From Alphaproteobacteria bacterium (lineage in GTDB: Bacteria > Pseudomonadota > Alphaproteobacteria > JAUHZC01), in NCBI GenBank assembly GCA_030425805.1, contig JAUHZC010000001.1, positions 186,001 to 250,000 on the forward strand: a stretch of 64,000 bases of DNA. Reading direction: 5' to 3'. Below the pieces are notes generated by a model, which saw nothing but the letters and a program-made list of their open reading frames with translations, did no database searches and was not told where the DNA came from. Both the position numbers and the translations under genes were made by a program. Shown in pieces: positions 49,101 through 57,012 of the stretch. How positions within the stretch are numbered: the stretch's first letter is position 1; each line of letters opens with the position of its first letter.

Positions 49101-49407
49101 CTTGATTGGAAAGCGGACCTGGGGTGGTGTCATTGGCATTGAGCCCCGCCATAGCTTTGTGGATCACGGGTACACAACCCAGCCAGAATTCTCTTTCTGG
49201 TTTAAAGATGTGACTTGGGGGCTTGAGAACCACGGAGCTGAGCCTGATATTGAGGTGGAAATCTCTCCCATGGACTATGAGAATGATAAGGATCCACAAC
49301 TGGATATGGCTATTCAAGAAGCCTTGCTTCAAGTCAAGGCTAAGCCGCCTTTAAATCCAGACTTCTCTGAGCGACCAGACCTCAGCCTTCCATCACGGGT
49401 GAAGTAA
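46171..49407 (+). CDS. Tricorn-type protease (S41 family)
   Basis: Tricorn is a large cytosolic protease complex that trims peptides after the proteasome in archaea; bacterial versions exist. The 1078 residues match the archaeal 1071. The N-terminal half is a six- plus seven-bladed beta-propeller built of WD-like blades (e.g. GGTAERLTYHGGNASVCAWT, SPNGQHLALS). A PDZ domain (about 770-840) and the S41 core follow. Catalytic His738 is in SSHAYVSGGD and the nucleophile Ser961 in NEYAGSDGDMF; a Glu lies in GLENHGAEPD. There is no signal peptide, so the site is the cytoplasm. It is divergent from ctrA. No tricorn-interacting factor is adjacent. Confidence 0.95.
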   Translation: MSGYFRFPHLFKERLYFVSEDDVWAVDLDSETKRAQRLTPGLGQVSGLAVSPNGQHLALSMNEEGHNEIYLLPSRGGTAERLTYHGGNASVCAWTPDNRIAYASSHAQPFDSVRYIYAIDPESKISERMNVGVATRINFPTYSGKGRVIQRHGNEFGSWKRYQGGTAGQIWIDENGDGEFKRLHKNIPYNLSNPLWIADRLFFLSDHEGIGNLYSCWTDGTDLRRETNHEDYYVRQPATNGEKIVYHVAGVLKEFNPRSGEEKEIDFEYAPAGVHIRRKFVNPKRNIHHLSTHPGGHHLLLNVRSNAYVTSLHQGGHTQIPRKEEERHHFSSWCACGTKFMQVVRNQKGDHIEVRDSVTSEVLTSLEGSSIGRVCRFFTSPHGTKAALVNHRNTVIVVSAEKKKPTLKTVDRSEFGPIGNLSWSPDGNWLTYDFPVSRRQRIIKLADLKNDKTYEITTPILEDFSPSFDPTGKYIFFLSNRQFDAHWDTHHFEMSFPAGIGAYGIALDQDTQDPFHVAPKFMDDLGQGGEDDGGDATSSKKKESGPPVTAITLEGIQERIFSCPLPARLYLGLTAAKGKLYLIESDLEPAIDGAPSSRGIELQGFDIESRHMETICKDVVEVELNVNKEFLTYRDGDGDIRTFKAAEKPAEGEDVPVHKQGWAPLEGLKISVNPQLEWQQIYDEAWQLQRDFFWTEDMSKVNWLKIYNRYLPLARSVLSRHELNDVLWQMQGELGSSHAYVSGGDLPGNRGYHLGMLGTEFVWDRRKKSFIVTNLAKGDVWSKDNGSPLVGPGQHIEEGSQILSIDGISPTPEHPPEETLLSKAGQYVKVVVKDPSGKNQKTVHLKTLRSDEPLRYRDWVNKNRTYVHEKSKGKLGYIHIPDMSTNGYREFHRGFLLECDRDGLVVDVRHNRGGSVSQLLIEKLARKRLGYDVSRWNGTFPYPYDAPQGAMVALTNEYAGSDGDMFCHVFKMLHLGPLIGKRTWGGVIGIEPRHSFVDHGYTTQPEFSFWFKDVTWGLENHGAEPDIEVEISPMDYENDKDPQLDMAIQEALLQVKAKPPLNPDFSERPDLSLPSRVK

Positions 49408-49436
49408 ATTTTTGCAAAAGCTGGCTGTTTGTCATG

Positions 49437-49706
49437 TTTATGTATGGATTGCCACGTCGCTTGCGCTCCTCGCAATGACTTGGAAAAAGAGGCTCCTCGC
49501 AATGACCTCCTCACCCTTCTTTGTAATCATCGCGAGCCCTTCCTCCTCATCGCCATCGCGAGCCCTTCCTCCTCATCGCCATCGCGAGCCCGAAGGGCGC
49601 GGCGATCCATATAAATCATGGATTCCGGGTCAAGCCAGGAATGAGGATATTATAGACTCTCATACCATAGTCACCCCGGATCTGATCCGGGGTCTATTGC
49701 TCATTA
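49437..49706. repeat. Composite A+B repeat element with short tandem duplication
   Basis: This fills the gap 49408-49758. It starts TATGGATTGCCACGTCGCTT and carries fragments CTCCTCGCAATGAC. A 26-base unit (CATCGCGAGCCCTTCCTCCT and CATCGC) repeats about 2.5 times (49529-49590). It then closes with GGGCGCGGCGATCCATATAA (family A) and family B arms (TGGATTCCGGGTCAAGCCAG, CACCCCGGATCTGATCCGGG) to 49706. No gene is visible in the gap. Confidence 0.88.
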
Positions 49707-49758
49707 TGTTTTTATTCTTTTTCTCTTGAAATAAGACAGAGTTACAACTATTTATATA

Positions 49759-50937
49759 ATGAAAAAATTTGGCCATTTCATGAATAAAAAAATATATTTC
49801 ATAATTTTTGCCTCTTTTTGTATTTTTTTATCAAATACAAATTTATGTATTTCTGCTGAAGAACCGACCGATCCTTGGAGAATAGGTCAGCCGTCAAGTT
49901 ATGACTATGGCGGTGTATCAACCATACGTCCTGACGGCGGTGATAGCTCAAGCCCATCTGCTGCAGAGCCAGCAGAACCTGCAGCACAGGCTCAACATGT
50001 TCCTTTTCATAATCCTTTTGCCCCTCCAAGACATGAAGTAGCAGCCAAAAGTGCTGCTGCTGGCACCTCATCCCCCCCTCCCCCAATGCAACAATTCCCC
50101 GGTGGAACTGCAGGTGAGGCTGGTAGTTCGTCATTACCTTTTACAGTAATACGCCCAGGCGATGCTTCTTTTTCATTAGCTCCTTCTTCAAGAAGAGTTT
50201 TTGGTGACCCAGCCGCAGTGGGAGAAGACAACACTGTAAGCAAAGAAAATCCTTTCGGAAGTTCGGTTACAGGGGGACGAAAGGGAGCGAGTGGCTCAGG
50301 ATATCCAGAAATGGCAGCTGTTCTTTCACCACCAAAAGCTCCTCTCGCATCAAAAACTCCGCCCCAAGCAAAGGATCCAGGAAGAAGATCAGGTGATCGA
50401 TCTGCATTTAAGAAATTTTGTGACAATTATGACCTTACAGATGAGCAAACAGATATACTCCGAGACCTCATCGCCAAAAGCGGGTCCCAAAAATCAGGGT
50501 ATTTGGCAAACTTAAGAGAGCTTATTGCCACAAACAAGCTTTCTCTTGACGCTGTTTTAGCGCATGCCCACTGGCTCTCAAAGCTTGTTTTTGTTACAGC
50601 AGCAGGTGCACGAAACAAACAAGCTCTTCTCATACTGTTTAGAAAGCTTGTATCTTGCCCGCCGCATCAACAAGAAACAGCTTTGGAAACGCTTCGGGAC
50701 ATGTATGCCAGAGAGATTGAAGTAGGCGCTCACGTTAAGGTTTCAGGGCTAACAGACTCGCTTCAAATCATTTTAGAGAGTATCATTTCATCAAATGTAG
50801 CGGCTATTGTGGCTGTTGCCCCCCCTGCTACCCCCTCTTCTGCAGCCTCAAGTGCAGGGGACAACCCAGATGAAGAGGAGGAGGATATACCAACCTACGA
50901 GGATGACGGTGAAGGTTGGGACCCCTATAGCGATTGA
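49759..50937 (+). CDS. Secreted protein of unknown function with acidic tail
   Basis: Not recognised; 392 residues (385 if the second ATG at 49780 is used; neither has a clear ribosome binding site). A signal peptide ends near NLCISA. The first 220 residues are low complexity, rich in Ala, Pro, Ser and Gly and probably unfolded. The C-terminal helical domain begins FKKFCDNYDLTDEQTDILRD, which again has the Y-x-L-(S/T) helix-turn-helix-like pattern, and continues with GYLANLRELIATNKLSLDAV. It ends strongly acidic (NPDEEEEDIPTYEDDGEGW). It meets the convergent midA gene end to end. Confidence 0.8.
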   Translation: MKKFGHFMNKKIYFIIFASFCIFLSNTNLCISAEEPTDPWRIGQPSSYDYGGVSTIRPDGGDSSSPSAAEPAEPAAQAQHVPFHNPFAPPRHEVAAKSAAAGTSSPPPPMQQFPGGTAGEAGSSSLPFTVIRPGDASFSLAPSSRRVFGDPAAVGEDNTVSKENPFGSSVTGGRKGASGSGYPEMAAVLSPPKAPLASKTPPQAKDPGRRSGDRSAFKKFCDNYDLTDEQTDILRDLIAKSGSQKSGYLANLRELIATNKLSLDAVLAHAHWLSKLVFVTAAGARNKQALLILFRKLVSCPPHQQETALETLRDMYAREIEVGAHVKVSGLTDSLQIILESIISSNVAAIVAVAPPATPSSAASSAGDNPDEEEEDIPTYEDDGEGWDPYSD

Positions 50938-51918
50938 TTAGGACAACACCTCACAGGCATAAAACTCAGGCATATGATGAAGAACTCGGTGAGTCCGTGT
51001 GAGGAAATCTTCCTGATCTCTACCTACTAAAGTTTTCGCTAAGGCTTCCACTCGGGTCTGGTATCCCCATTCCTGTAAAAAAGCTTGCTGGGGTTTAACT
51101 TTACACGTTAGCCCTTCTCGGGTACAAGCTGCCTTCACAGCACCGAAATCCACCAAGGCCGTGAGGTCTCTTTTTCCTGGGGCCTCAAAAGGATTAGCAT
51201 AAGCATGATCCTGCACGGCTTGGAACGTAGGACTTCCAGGAGACTCAAGGTATCCATAGTCAAAAAAGAGGGCTTTTCCCTGCCCTGCCAAGGTGGCTTT
51301 CACATCTTGGACAAAAGGCGTCAAAGAGGGCGCCTGCTCAAAGATCTGTCCTTCCCCCTGAGGGGCTGGCAAGAGATCCATCTCCGCCTGAGGACCCAGA
51401 ATAAATCCTACACCTTCAGGCGTGTGACCCACCCATCGGTGATGCCACTGCCCATTTTGTACGATATATTGATTGATGGGAAAGCAATCGAGAAACTCAT
51501 TTCCAATGATGAGTGTGGGTCCGTCCGGAGTCACTTCCTTGAGATTCTCAACCCACTGAGGACTGTGGTTTTTGAGAGCTTCTGCCTGAGCTTGCTTAAG
51601 GACGGGATTCACCTCAACCAGGGTGAGGCGCAAATTCTGCAAGAGCTCCGGGACTCCTTTCAAGGCCCGAAGAGCATCTGACATGAGAGTCCCTCGGCCT
51701 GGCCCTAGCTCAATGAGATGAAGAGAAACACCTCCTAAGGATTGCCACTGCAGGTAAATCCACAGCCCCACCATCTCCCCAAAAATCTGGGTGATTTCGG
51801 GAGCTGTGATGAAGTGTCCGGCTTTACCCAAGGGATTTTGCGTTGTGTAAAACCCTTGTTTAGGATCATACAGGCACGCCGCCATGTAGGCTGAAAGTGG
51901 AGCAGGAAATTTAATCAT
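50938..51918 (-). CDS. MidA-type SAM-dependent methyltransferase
   Basis: Homologues (NDUFAF7/MidA) methylate an arginine of a complex I subunit during assembly in mitochondria. The bacterial role is probably similar but unproven. The 326-residue protein opens with FPAPLSAYMAACLYDPKQGF and has the SAM-binding LHLIELGPGRGTLMSDALRA and the family motifs LIIGNEFLDCFPINQY and FFDYGY. Its start overlaps the lgt stop by four bases. The lgt-midA order is common in alphaproteobacteria; the laccase-domain gene that often follows is missing. Confidence 0.92.
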   Translation of the reverse strand: MIKFPAPLSAYMAACLYDPKQGFYTTQNPLGKAGHFITAPEITQIFGEMVGLWIYLQWQSLGGVSLHLIELGPGRGTLMSDALRALKGVPELLQNLRLTLVEVNPVLKQAQAEALKNHSPQWVENLKEVTPDGPTLIIGNEFLDCFPINQYIVQNGQWHHRWVGHTPEGVGFILGPQAEMDLLPAPQGEGQIFEQAPSLTPFVQDVKATLAGQGKALFFDYGYLESPGSPTFQAVQDHAYANPFEAPGKRDLTALVDFGAVKAACTREGLTCKVKPQQAFLQEWGYQTRVEALAKTLVGRDQEDFLTRTHRVLHHMPEFYACEVLS

Positions 51919-52706
51919 CGGGCAAAATGACGATAGACCCCCACACCAATGAGGATCTGCAACACAGACAATGCCTGACCATAGGTCAAGCCAAAGGAAA
52001 AGGTTTCTAAGAAAGCTTCAGGCATTCGGAAGATCTCTCCCGTTGCCCGGGCCAGGCCGTAACCTATCATAAAGACACCACTTAAAGCTCCGGGAGATTT
52101 CTTCAGAAGCTGAGTGCGAGTATTCACCAGATTCAAGAGAGTAAAGAGAAGAACGCCCTCGAGAAAGGCTTCATAGAGCTGAGAGGGGTGGCGAAGCACA
52201 CCCCCACCCCCAGGAAATAGGACACCCCAGGTTTGATCTGTTGGGTGGCCGAAATGCTCCGCGTTCACAAAGTTCGCCAAGCGTCCCAGGAAAAGCCCTA
52301 GAGGGCTTGCCAGGGCACAAAGATCAAACAAATTCCAAAGCTTAAGCTTTTCTCTCTTAGTAAAAAGAACTGCTGCCAAGATCACACCAAGAAGCCCCCC
52401 ATGGAAGCTCATTCCCCCATCAGTGATATAGAAAATCTCAATGGGGTGCTGGAGGTAATACATGGGCTGATAGAAGAAGCAAAACCCCAAGCGCCCCCCG
52501 ATGACAATTCCTACAACAGACCAATTGAAGATAAAGCGATCCAATTGCTCTGCTGTGAAGGGGGGCTTGAGCTGCCTGAGATTGCGCAGCATCCAAAACC
52601 GCGCCAGGATAATCCCCACCATATAGGAAATACCGTACCACCGAATGCTCAGTGGCCCCAAAGTTAGGGCAATCGGATCAATCCACTGATCAGGGGCGTA
52701 GATCAT
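51915..52706 (-). CDS. lgt: Prolipoprotein diacylglyceryl transferase
   Basis: Transfers diacylglycerol from phosphatidylglycerol to the lipobox cysteine of prelipoproteins in the inner membrane, the first step of lipoprotein maturation. 263 residues with about seven membrane helices. Key stretches are IRWYGISYMVGIILA, VIGGRLGFCFFY, MSFHGGLLG and the signature GRLANFVNAEHFGHPTDQTW. It lies one base after hldD and overlaps midA by four bases. A substrate is visible in this window, the lipoprotein at 41987. Confidence 0.96.
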   Translation of the reverse strand: MIYAPDQWIDPIALTLGPLSIRWYGISYMVGIILARFWMLRNLRQLKPPFTAEQLDRFIFNWSVVGIVIGGRLGFCFFYQPMYYLQHPIEIFYITDGGMSFHGGLLGVILAAVLFTKREKLKLWNLFDLCALASPLGLFLGRLANFVNAEHFGHPTDQTWGVLFPGGGGVLRHPSQLYEAFLEGVLLFTLLNLVNTRTQLLKKSPGALSGVFMIGYGLARATGEIFRMPEAFLETFSFGLTYGQALSVLQILIGVGVYRHFAR

Positions 52707-52707
52707 C

Positions 52708-53703
52708 CTAATTCTCCAGCTTTAGGAAACGCCCCTGCGCAAGATAAGACTGAACATAGTCTTGAATCCCTTTTTCAAGAGATGTAAACGGTTTGTCGTA
52801 CCCGGCCTGGCGGAGTTTCTCCATATTGGCACAGGTATAATATTGATACTTCTCCCGGATTTGTTCTGGTGTGGGGATATACTCAATTTTCTCAGGCTTT
52901 TCGAGAGCTGCAAAGGTCGCCTTGGCCAGATCTTTGAAGGTCCGGGCTGTTCCTGTCCCCACATTAAACAAGCCTGAGACTGAAGGGTTTTCCAAAAGCC
53001 AGAGCATCACATCCACGCAGTCTTTCACATAGACAAAATCGCGCAGTTGTCCTCCATCCTTGTAATCGGGATGATGAGATTTAAAGAGCTTCGCCCCACC
53101 CGTTGCCTTCACTTGATTGAAGATATGGAAAGGGACACTGGACTGCCCTCCCTTATGTCCTTCACGAGGGCCATAAACATTAAAAAACTTCAATCCTGCA
53201 ACTTGAGGAGGCAAAGTCATCCCCCGGGCTTTCATCTGTTGGAGGTTAATATCAAAGAGATTCTTGCTCCACCCGTACGCATTGAGTGGCAAAAGCTTTT
53301 GGAGGTATTCTAGATCTTCACGATCCTCAAAGCCATTCTCCCCGCCTCCATAAGTGGCCGCAGAAGAGGCATAGATAAATGGAACTTCACGCTCTGCAGC
53401 CCATTCCATCAAAACCCGAGTGAGAATGACGTTTGTCTCATAGATGAGATCCCCATCTGTCTCGGTTGTTGCAGAAATCGCTCCAAGGTGGAAGATTCCT
53501 TTGATTTTTTCCCCATCATGCTCAAGAAAATCCATAATCTGAGGAGGAGACACAATCGCCCAAGGACTCAGGGTTTGAACATTTTGCCACTTCGTTGTTT
53601 CCTCAATCCAATCCACAAGAACGTAATCATCTAAACCCCGATCTTGAATCTCTTGAGCCAAGCAAGATCCGATAAAACCAGCACCACCGGTGATCAAGTA
53701 CAT
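52708..53703 (-). CDS. hldD: ADP-L-glycero-D-manno-heptose 6-epimerase
   Basis: Last step in making the heptose precursor of the lipopolysaccharide inner core. A 331-residue short-chain dehydrogenase-type epimerase. NAD(P)-binding GGAGFIGS is at 6-13, the catalytic YGWSK and Ser/Thr in YASSAATYG, and the typical FFNVYGPREGHKGGQSSVPF and GGQLRDFVYVKDC follow. AAGGAG precedes the ATG. First gene of the hldD-lgt-midA run. Together with lpxD it indicates that the cell makes LPS with a heptose-containing core. Confidence 0.95.
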   Translation of the reverse strand: MYLITGGAGFIGSCLAQEIQDRGLDDYVLVDWIEETTKWQNVQTLSPWAIVSPPQIMDFLEHDGEKIKGIFHLGAISATTETDGDLIYETNVILTRVLMEWAAEREVPFIYASSAATYGGGENGFEDREDLEYLQKLLPLNAYGWSKNLFDINLQQMKARGMTLPPQVAGLKFFNVYGPREGHKGGQSSVPFHIFNQVKATGGAKLFKSHHPDYKDGGQLRDFVYVKDCVDVMLWLLENPSVSGLFNVGTGTARTFKDLAKATFAALEKPEKIEYIPTPEQIREKYQYYTCANMEKLRQAGYDKPFTSLEKGIQDYVQSYLAQGRFLKLEN

Positions 53704-53760
53704 CCGCTTCTCCTTAAAATGATGCTTATCCTACAAAAGCCCCGGAGGGTTGTATAGTGA

Positions 53761-54534
53761 CTACGGTAAAAATTTGGCTTTTAAATCCTGGACAAGGCAA
53801 GTCTCGCAAATACCCTGGATTAAGAACACAGCTCCTAAAATTAAAATCAAGTGTTTGGTGATTCGGTTGAACTGTGTGTCGTCCATGAATTTGAGGACAA
53901 ACTTCCCTACGTGACTTCCTAAAAACGTTGCTGCAATCACAATCACGAATACCCACTGCGGGAGCACAAAGTCCATCTTATCAGAGGCCCACAAGAGGCT
54001 CCCATAGTACCCCACTTTCAAGAGATGCCCTAGCATCTGTGTGAAAGATTTTGTTGCCATAATTTGATAGCGATTGAGGGATGTCTCCAGAAAAAAAAGG
54101 TCAAGGATGGGACCTGAAACTCCCGAAAATATTTTACAAAGGGTCACAAGAAATCCACAACTCAAAGGGCGATAAGGCCGATGAATGCTCAGCATATGAA
54201 GCCGTGGCACCAAGGCAGAGAAAATTGAAATACACCCCAAAAGAATAAAAACATGGTGCTTTTGAGGGACAACCAGAATCAGAAGAGAGATCCCCATCGC
54301 AAGAGCACTTCCTAATAAATACCCGGGCAGAGTTGGCCAATGGACGTCTTTCCAAAAGAAATATGTACGAAATCCATTTGAAAAGGCCTGCACAACGCCA
54401 TGCAGCACCATAACAGTCGAAACAGGCAACATGAGAGTATAGATGGCCATGAGGATTGTCCCTCCCGCCATAGAAAAAGCGCCGGAGATGACACTTGCCC
54501 CAAACGTTGTCAAAGCAAGGGTGCTAACCAGCAT
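53761..54534 (-). CDS. TSUP (TauE/SafE) family membrane transporter
   Basis: The family exports or imports sulfur-containing or organic anions such as sulfoacetate. 257 residues with about eight hydrophobic helices. The N-terminal half has FGASVISGAFSMAGGTILMA and the C-terminal half CKIFSGVSGPILDLFFLETS, resembling the repeated halves of the family. Its ATG overlaps the ubiE stop by one base (TAATG), so translation is coupled although the functions seem unrelated. Substrate unknown. Confidence 0.87.
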   Translation of the reverse strand: MLVSTLALTTFGASVISGAFSMAGGTILMAIYTLMLPVSTVMVLHGVVQAFSNGFRTYFFWKDVHWPTLPGYLLGSALAMGISLLILVVPQKHHVFILLGCISIFSALVPRLHMLSIHRPYRPLSCGFLVTLCKIFSGVSGPILDLFFLETSLNRYQIMATKSFTQMLGHLLKVGYYGSLLWASDKMDFVLPQWVFVIVIAATFLGSHVGKFVLKFMDDTQFNRITKHLILILGAVFLIQGICETCLVQDLKAKFLP

Positions 54535-55292
54535 TAGAGCTCTCCCTTTTTCGTGCCCTGATGAATCGCAACAATTCCGCCCGAGAGGTTTTCATAGGCC
54601 ACGCGCTTCAGACCTGCCTGGCGCATTTTCTCCGCTAAGGTTTCCTGATCTGGAAACGTTTCAATGCTATCACTCAGATAGCTATAGGCTGCCTTATTTC
54701 CGGCAATGAGCTCACCCAAAAAAGGGAGGACTGTGCGATTATAAGACCGCACTAGAGACCCAACACCCTCAATCGGCTTCGAGAATTCCATGATGAGGAC
54801 CCGCCCTCCAGGTTTCAGAACACGGGAAATTTCCCCTAGGACCTTGTCAATATCAGGCACATTGCGTAGACCAAAGCTCATGGTTACCCGATCAAAGCTT
54901 TGATCCGGGAGGGGGAGCTGCTCTCCATTGGCCTGAGTCCAGGTGATCCCCTCTTGGCATTGCTCATCCCAAGACCGGTCCCGGCCTTGGCTGATCATCT
55001 CATAAGACAAATCCACCACGTGGAAGGTTGGTTTGGGATCCATTTCCTGGGCTTTCTTCCACAAGCCGAAGCTAATGTCCCCAGTTCCCCCTGCCAAATC
55101 AAGAATACTCATTCCAGGCGTGAGCCCAACCTGGCCCACGAAAGTGCGTTTCCATAAACGATGAAGCCCCAGAGACATGAGATCATTCATCAGATCGTAA
55201 CGCCCAGCGACATCCCCAAAGATCTTCTTCACGCCAGTGAGGCGCTCTTCATAAGAGACACGGTCTTTCCCATGAATGTAGCGATCAGACAT
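54534..55292 (-). CDS. ubiE: Demethylmenaquinone/ubiquinone methyltransferase
   Basis: C-methyltransferase of ubiquinone (and menaquinone) synthesis. SAM motif ILDLAGGTGDISFGLWKK, the family blocks VTMSFGLRNVPDIDKVLGEI and RVLKPGGRVLIMEFSKP, and the end RVAYENLSGGIVAIHQGTKK. The ATG at 55292 follows GGAG and gives 252 residues; an upstream ATG at 55322 lacks a ribosome binding site. ubiB, its usual partner, is not next to it. The downstream TSUP gene starts on the ubiE stop. Confidence 0.95.
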   Translation of the reverse strand: MSDRYIHGKDRVSYEERLTGVKKIFGDVAGRYDLMNDLMSLGLHRLWKRTFVGQVGLTPGMSILDLAGGTGDISFGLWKKAQEMDPKPTFHVVDLSYEMISQGRDRSWDEQCQEGITWTQANGEQLPLPDQSFDRVTMSFGLRNVPDIDKVLGEISRVLKPGGRVLIMEFSKPIEGVGSLVRSYNRTVLPFLGELIAGNKAAYSYLSDSIETFPDQETLAEKMRQAGLKRVAYENLSGGIVAIHQGTKKGEL

Positions 55293-55378
55293 TTTTTTCT
55301 CCACGAGGATCTGAAAAGACATTGTCAGATTGGTTTAACCTGTGCAAGACTCTTAATAGTATTTGGTGTTTACAAAAG

Positions 55379-55624
55379 ATGCAAAGGTCTTTGTTTTCCA
55401 TAATTTTACTCACCTCCTCACACTTGGTGGGAGCAACACCTATGACCGATCTTTGGCAAGAGCAACAAGCCCTTGTCACGCGCAAAGCAAGTGGAGAGAC
55501 ACTTCCTGATGATGATGAAAAGCGACTCGATGAACTTTTGGATCTTTTCAAGAAACAAGCCGAAGCCGTTGCTGCCAAAAACAACTATACTCTGAGTAAA
55601 GGGCCTGAAAATTCATCAGAATAA
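55379..55624 (+). CDS. Small secreted protein of unknown function
   Basis: Not recognised; 81 residues from the ATG at 55379 with signal peptide MQRSLFSIILLTSSHLVGAT. The mature part is a short charged helix pair (DDDEKRLDELLDLFKKQAEA) with no Cys. The open frame continues upstream to 55322, but that addition would bury the signal. No ribosome binding site is obvious. Divergent from ubiE and followed by a composite repeat. Confidence 0.6.
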   Translation: MQRSLFSIILLTSSHLVGATPMTDLWQEQQALVTRKASGETLPDDDEKRLDELLDLFKKQAEAVAAKNNYTLSKGPENSSE

Positions 55625-55710
55625 ACGAACCTAGTACTGAGAAAAATTCTTTGAAGAAAGCTTATCATAAAGTTAAGAAAATCTTTGCCAGAGGGGGGGG
55701 GTCGAACACC

Positions 55711-55931
55711 CTGTGGATTGCCACGTCGCTGCGCTTCTTCCAATGGCTTTCTTCTATCAGGTCATCGCGAGCCCGAAGGGCGTGGCGATCCATAAGATGC
55801 TTGGATTCCGGGTCAGGACCCGGAATGACGATGCAGCCCTATGAAGGTCACTCCGGACCTTCACACTAAAGTCACCCCGGACTTGATCCGGGGTCTATGG
55901 ATTGCCACGTCGCTCCGCTTCTCGCAATGAC
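55711..55931. repeat. Composite A+B repeat element
   Basis: Within the 399-base gap 55625-56023. TGTGGATTGCCACGTCGCTG starts it. A full family A palindrome follows (GTCATCGCGAGCCCGAAGGG to GATCCATAAG, 55762-55798), then family B (TTGGATTCCGGGTCAGGACC, GTCACCCCGGACTTGATCCG) and a closing TATGGATTGCCACGTCGCTC to CAATGAC (55931). Bases 55824-55920 nearly equal 43238-43335. A nine-G tract at 55693-55701 lies just before it. The rest of the gap (55932-56023) holds only the atpB ribosome binding site. Confidence 0.88.
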
Positions 55932-56023
55932 ATAAAGGGAGGAGGCTCCCCGCAATTATCACTGCTAACCCTTGACATCCCTCGTTCTTGGGCGTACGAA
56001 TAAGGATATAGGGAGTCATTGGG

Positions 56024-56749
56024 TTGCATAGTCCTCTTGAACAATTCCTCATTAAGAAAATCATCCCCCTCCACATTGCTGGGGTGGATTTTTCGTTCAC
56101 AAACGCTTCCCTTATGATGTTCCTAAGTCTTGGGATTTTGGCAGGTGTTTTTCACTTTGGCCTTAAAAATCTTGCCCTACGCCCCACCCGCCTTCAGGTT
56201 GTAAGCGAGAGCCTGGTTGAATTTATTTCATCTTTGGTTAAAGAAAACATTGGGGCAGAAGGCCTAAAGTTCTTCCCTCTTATCTTGTCCCTCTTCCTCT
56301 TTATCTTACTTGGGAATATCTTAGGGATGATTCCTGGCAGCTTCACATTTACAAGCCATATTGCTGTCACACTTGTGTTTGGCATCCTTGTTTTCATTGT
56401 CATGACAGGAATTGGATTTGCCCGCCATGGCATTGGATTTTTGAACAAGTTTGTCCCTTCTGGCGTACCTTGGATCATTCTCCCCATTATTGTGCTTGTG
56501 GAGATCATTTCCTTCTGCTTCCGGCCTATTAGCCTTGGGGTTCGTTTGTTTGCAAACATGCTTGCGGGACACGTTGTCTTGAAGATTTTTGCAGGATTCT
56601 CAGTCATGCTTGGAGCCGCTGGCATCTTTCTGACTTTGACGAATGTCATCTTTACAGGATTCGAGATTTTTGTTGCCTGCTTGCAGGCTTATATTTTTAC
56701 GGTTTTGTCTTGCTCTTACCTGAGCGATGTCCTTAATATAGATCATTAG
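56024..56749 (+). CDS. atpB: F0F1 ATP synthase subunit a
   Basis: Forms the proton half-channels against the c-ring. Begins with TTG; AGGGAG sits eight bases upstream, and the residues MHSPLEQFLIKK match the usual N-terminus, so the rare start is credible. 241 residues with five to six helices. The essential Arg is in ISLGVRLFANMLAGH, and the C-terminal FEIFVACLQAYIFTVLSCSY is typical. First gene of the F0 operon; atpI, which often leads it, is absent, and the F1 genes are elsewhere as is usual in alphaproteobacteria. Confidence 0.96.
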   Translation: MHSPLEQFLIKKIIPLHIAGVDFSFTNASLMMFLSLGILAGVFHFGLKNLALRPTRLQVVSESLVEFISSLVKENIGAEGLKFFPLILSLFLFILLGNILGMIPGSFTFTSHIAVTLVFGILVFIVMTGIGFARHGIGFLNKFVPSGVPWIILPIIVLVEIISFCFRPISLGVRLFANMLAGHVVLKIFAGFSVMLGAAGIFLTLTNVIFTGFEIFVACLQAYIFTVLSCSYLSDVLNIDH

Positions 56750-56759
56750 GAGTAAAAAA

Positions 56760-56987
56760 ATGGAACTATCTGCTGCAAAAATGATTGGTGCTGGTCTGGC
56801 CATGTTTGGTGCGATTGGCGCTGGAATTGGATTAGGAATGATCTTCTCATCCTGGCTTTCTGCCATTTCCCGTAACCCTTCTGCGGAGAAGAAATTCACC
56901 ACAATCGGTTTTATCGGCGCTGGTATGACTGAGGCTGTAGCCATTTTTGCCCTATTGATGGGAATGATCATCTTCTTCGTAGGGTAA
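56760..56987 (+). CDS. atpE: F0F1 ATP synthase subunit c
   Basis: Two-helix proteolipid that forms the rotor ring. 75 residues. Glycine-rich first helix (GAIGAGIGLGMI, 17-28), polar loop SRNPSAEKKF, and the proton-carrying Glu58 in GAGMTEAVAIFALL. It follows atpB by ten bases. Confidence 0.97.
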   Translation: MELSAAKMIGAGLAMFGAIGAGIGLGMIFSSWLSAISRNPSAEKKFTTIGFIGAGMTEAVAIFALLMGMIIFFVG

Positions 56988-57012
56988 ATCCAAGGAAACG
57001 AAGGCGCTTCAC

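Noticed and set aside
48703..49332. 209-residue minus-strand frame inside the tricorn gene
   Set aside because: Antisense to the S41 catalytic core; a shadow.
55683..55715. Possible tRNA T-arm (GGGTCGAACACCC)
   Set aside because: No acceptor or anticodon arms could be laid out around it; it is a G-tract next to a repeat.
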